64,000 nt of DNA from contig NZ_SGJB01000003.1 in assembly GCF_006861675.1 (NCBI RefSeq), positions 62,001-126,000 on the forward strand, given 5' to 3'. The notes under the pieces were generated by a model that saw nothing but the letters and a program-made list of their open reading frames with translations, was not told where the DNA came from and made no database searches. The stretch is from Peptacetobacter hominis. Lineage in GTDB: Bacteria; Bacillota; Clostridia; Peptostreptococcales; Peptostreptococcaceae. The number at the start of each line of letters is the position of its first letter. Within the stretch, counting starts at the first letter, position 1. This document shows positions 62,477 to 64,000 of this stretch, in pieces. The position numbers and the translations under genes were made by a program.

Positions 62477-63529
62477 TTATAGTCCTGATATTAAATTTTC
62501 AAACCATGCTTTTATTTTATCAAATACTCCAGCATCTTTTGCTTTATTATATGCATCATTTACCTGAGTAAGAGCTTCATTAGCTGCATTTTCTATATCC
62601 TGCTGAGTAGCACTTATTACAGCGTCAGAACCTAAAGCAGATTCATCTGTCTGTGAAAGGATACCTGTATCAGAACCAAATAAACCTGAGAACCAGTGTT
62701 TTATTTTTTCAAATATTCCTACTGTATCAACAGATTCACCTGCAGCAGCAAGATTTTCGCTTACATTATACTGAACATTTTTAAGAGTATCTTTTATTGA
62801 ATTATAATCATAATTCTGCTGTCCTATTTTCTGCATAAGAGATGTAAGAGCTTCAATCTGCTCAGGTGTAAGAGTTATATTATAGTTGTTTGTGACATTG
62901 TTTATTATATCAGCTATCTGAACAGTATCACTTGTCCCGTTTTTTATAACCTCATTTTTTACATCGTTTACAATCCCTGTCGCTTTGTCCTGACCAATTT
63001 CATCTCCAAGGTCTCCTGTTGTTACAAGCTCTTCATTTGCAAGTTCTTTTTTAGTTTCATCAAGACTTTCACCTGAAGCATCCTCAAAAGCCTTAATGAC
63101 ACCCGTAAGAGCTCCGGTACCACTTACTGCATAAGGTGCAGCAGCTATTACATTTGCATCAGTAAGACCTGCTGTAGTAAGCGTAGAAGCTATCATTGAG
63201 CCGGTAACCCATGTAAGATTGGCAGTTTTAACATTTATACCACCACTTGATGTAGGCTCAACATAAGCACATGATATTGTACGTCTACCAAGCTGTGCTT
63301 CAGATGCAACACCTTCAAGATACTGTCTTTCTTCAGCATTTGAAACGTCTATAAGCATAACCTCATCTTTTTTCACCCCAAAGTAATCAAGCATTGTCTG
63401 TTTCTGTTCGGCACTAAGATCGACACCAAGTGTCACAACCTTTGAGCCATCGGCAAGAGACATTGCAGCAGTACCTACAACCATCATACCTGCAAGGGCA
63501 ATCGCGATAAATTTTTTTCCTAGTTTCAT
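62477..63529 (-). CDS. DUF1002-family exported protein
   Basis: 350 residues. Signal peptide with likely cleavage after SLADG-type region (about residue 26), then a DUF1002 domain (about 30-270: VDLSAEQKQTMLDYFGV, GRRTISCAYVEP, NVTNNYNITLTPEQI) and a helical C-terminus. Widespread in Clostridia, function unknown, probably secreted or wall-associated. AGGAGG ribosome site. Confidence 0.88.
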   Translation of the reverse strand: MKLGKKFIAIALAGMMVVGTAAMSLADGSKVVTLGVDLSAEQKQTMLDYFGVKKDEVMLIDVSNAEERQYLEGVASEAQLGRRTISCAYVEPTSSGGINVKTANLTWVTGSMIASTLTTAGLTDANVIAAAPYAVSGTGALTGVIKAFEDASGESLDETKKELANEELVTTGDLGDEIGQDKATGIVNDVKNEVIKNGTSDTVQIADIINNVTNNYNITLTPEQIEALTSLMQKIGQQNYDYNSIKDTLKNVQYNVSENLAAAGESVDTVGIFEKIKHWFSGLFGSDTGILSQTDESALGSDAVISATQQDIENAANEALTQVNDAYNKAKDAGVFDKIKAWFENLISGL

Positions 63530-63842
63530 TTCTATTCCTCCTGGAAACTTTGTTTTGCAGGAATACTAATCCTGCATTTCATTTTTGTATACTAACTATA
63601 CTCCATTTAAAGTAAAAAGTCGATTACAAAAGTGTAAACTGTAATAATTATATACTTCATAAATGAATAATAAAAGAAACAATTATGCATTAAATATGAA
63701 GAAAAAATACATATAAATAAATATGGATTTAAAATATCTTTCAGTTAGTATATAATTAATTATATCAGAGTTAGAAAAACTGTCAAAGTTTAGCTTTGAT
63801 TGATAAAAATAAAAAGAGAAATATTTTTCAGGAGGAAATAAA
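63530..63842. other. Divergent AT-rich intergenic region
   Basis: On the minus strand a -10-like TATAGT (63595-63600) and a small hairpin GCAGGA/TCCTGC (63557-63575) precede the DUF1002 gene. The plus half is A/T-rich with no recognised structure. Confidence 0.45.
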
Positions 63843-64000
63843 ATGTCAAAAGAATTAGTTCAGGACAGAGTAATAAAATATTTAACAGAAAATCTTTATG
63901 TTCCAATGGACATGATAGATACTAATGTACCACTTTCAGAGTTTGAGGAAGGAGCAGAAGGTACAATAGATGTACTTGTCAATGTGGAAGCAAAAGATGG
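63843..64000 (+). CDS. HsdR N-terminal-like protein (partial, right edge)
   Basis: Only 52 codons are inside: MSKELVQDRVIKYLTENLYV, then DMIDTNVPLSEF and EGAEGTIDVLVNVEAKDG. This resembles the N-terminus of type I restriction R subunit-like nuclease domains (HsdR_N), in which such a domain often stands alone. The catalytic Asp/Glu residues lie beyond the window. AGGAGG ribosome site. Confidence 0.55.
   Translation, partial: MSKELVQDRVIKYLTENLYVPMDMIDTNVPLSEFEEGAEGTIDVLVNVEAKD

Noticed and set aside
1-64000. tRNA genes, rRNA genes and CRISPR arrays
   Set aside because: None seen on either strand by eye; short tRNA genes could still be missed without a search tool.

Overview
The window reads as a low-GC Bacillota chromosome, most likely an anaerobic member of class Clostridia. 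Codons are strongly AGA/ATA/AAA-rich, Shine-Dalgarno sites are strong (GGAGG) and terminators are sharp intrinsic hairpins. There are Fe-S and ferredoxin-type enzymes, L-box, TPP and SAM-I leaders, and an AGCS carrier, and no respiratory genes are visible. I cannot name the genus. Most of the window is ordinary housekeeping sequence. One stretch (about 54.6-57.8 kb) has different codon use, fewer AGA/ATA codons and decayed genes, and looks like the remnant of a mobile element.

Layout. 0-2.9 kb (minus): two-component system followed by an ABC exporter of the antimicrobial-peptide type. 3.2-6.8 kb: GNAT acetyltransferase, an HTH-desulfoferrodoxin fusion regulator, ArsR plus a flavodoxin/ferredoxin (EFR1) protein, and MscL. 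6.8-8.8 kb (minus): Na+/solute symporter with its MarR regulator. 8.8-15.3 kb: divergent mannitol-type PTS locus (EIICB and PRD regulator on minus; EIIA, PfkB kinase and polyol-phosphate-type dehydrogenase on plus). 15.4-20.7 kb: acetyltransferases, VanZ, two paralogous membrane proteins, and glnS. 20.8-26.1 kb: two uncharacterised membrane-anchored proteins, then lysine riboswitch-lysC-lysA. 26.2-36.3 kb: lipoprotein, RluB-type pseudouridine synthase, methyltransferase, RpiR regulator, Fe-alcohol dehydrogenase, YitT, phosphatase, then HI0933 flavoprotein-cmk-plsC-ispH. 36.4-41.5 kb: small unknowns, ftsH, an ArsB/NhaD-type permease. 41.9-48.7 kb: AGCS carrier, then TPP riboswitch-thiC-thiS-thiF-thiG-thiH-thiE. 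48.8-54.3 kb: ArsC/Spx-like protein with an in-frame UGA, diguanylate cyclase, winged-helix protein, clpB. 54.3-57.8 kb: candidate leader/small RNA, then the mobile remnant with SRPBCC, VOC, DUF3788 and a broken DUF3795 gene. 57.8-64 kb: PHP phosphatase, SAM-I riboswitch-metN-metI-metQ, XRE-cupin regulator, DUF1002 exported protein, and the start of an HsdR-N-like gene.

The strongest unusual signal is at 48837-49190. A complete ArsC/Spx-family gene with a good ribosome site has TGA exactly where the catalytic cysteine codon should be. A hairpin with bacterial SECIS geometry follows the TGA, so this is best read as a selenocysteine ArsC-like protein that standard ORF calling would truncate. 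Other points of interest are a symporter promoter with two MarR-type palindromes (one filling the -35/-10 spacer), the regulator fused to both iron centres of desulfoferrodoxin, a promoter-to-terminator RNA of about 108 nt with no adjacent gene, and a mobile-element gene whose two frameshifts can be located.
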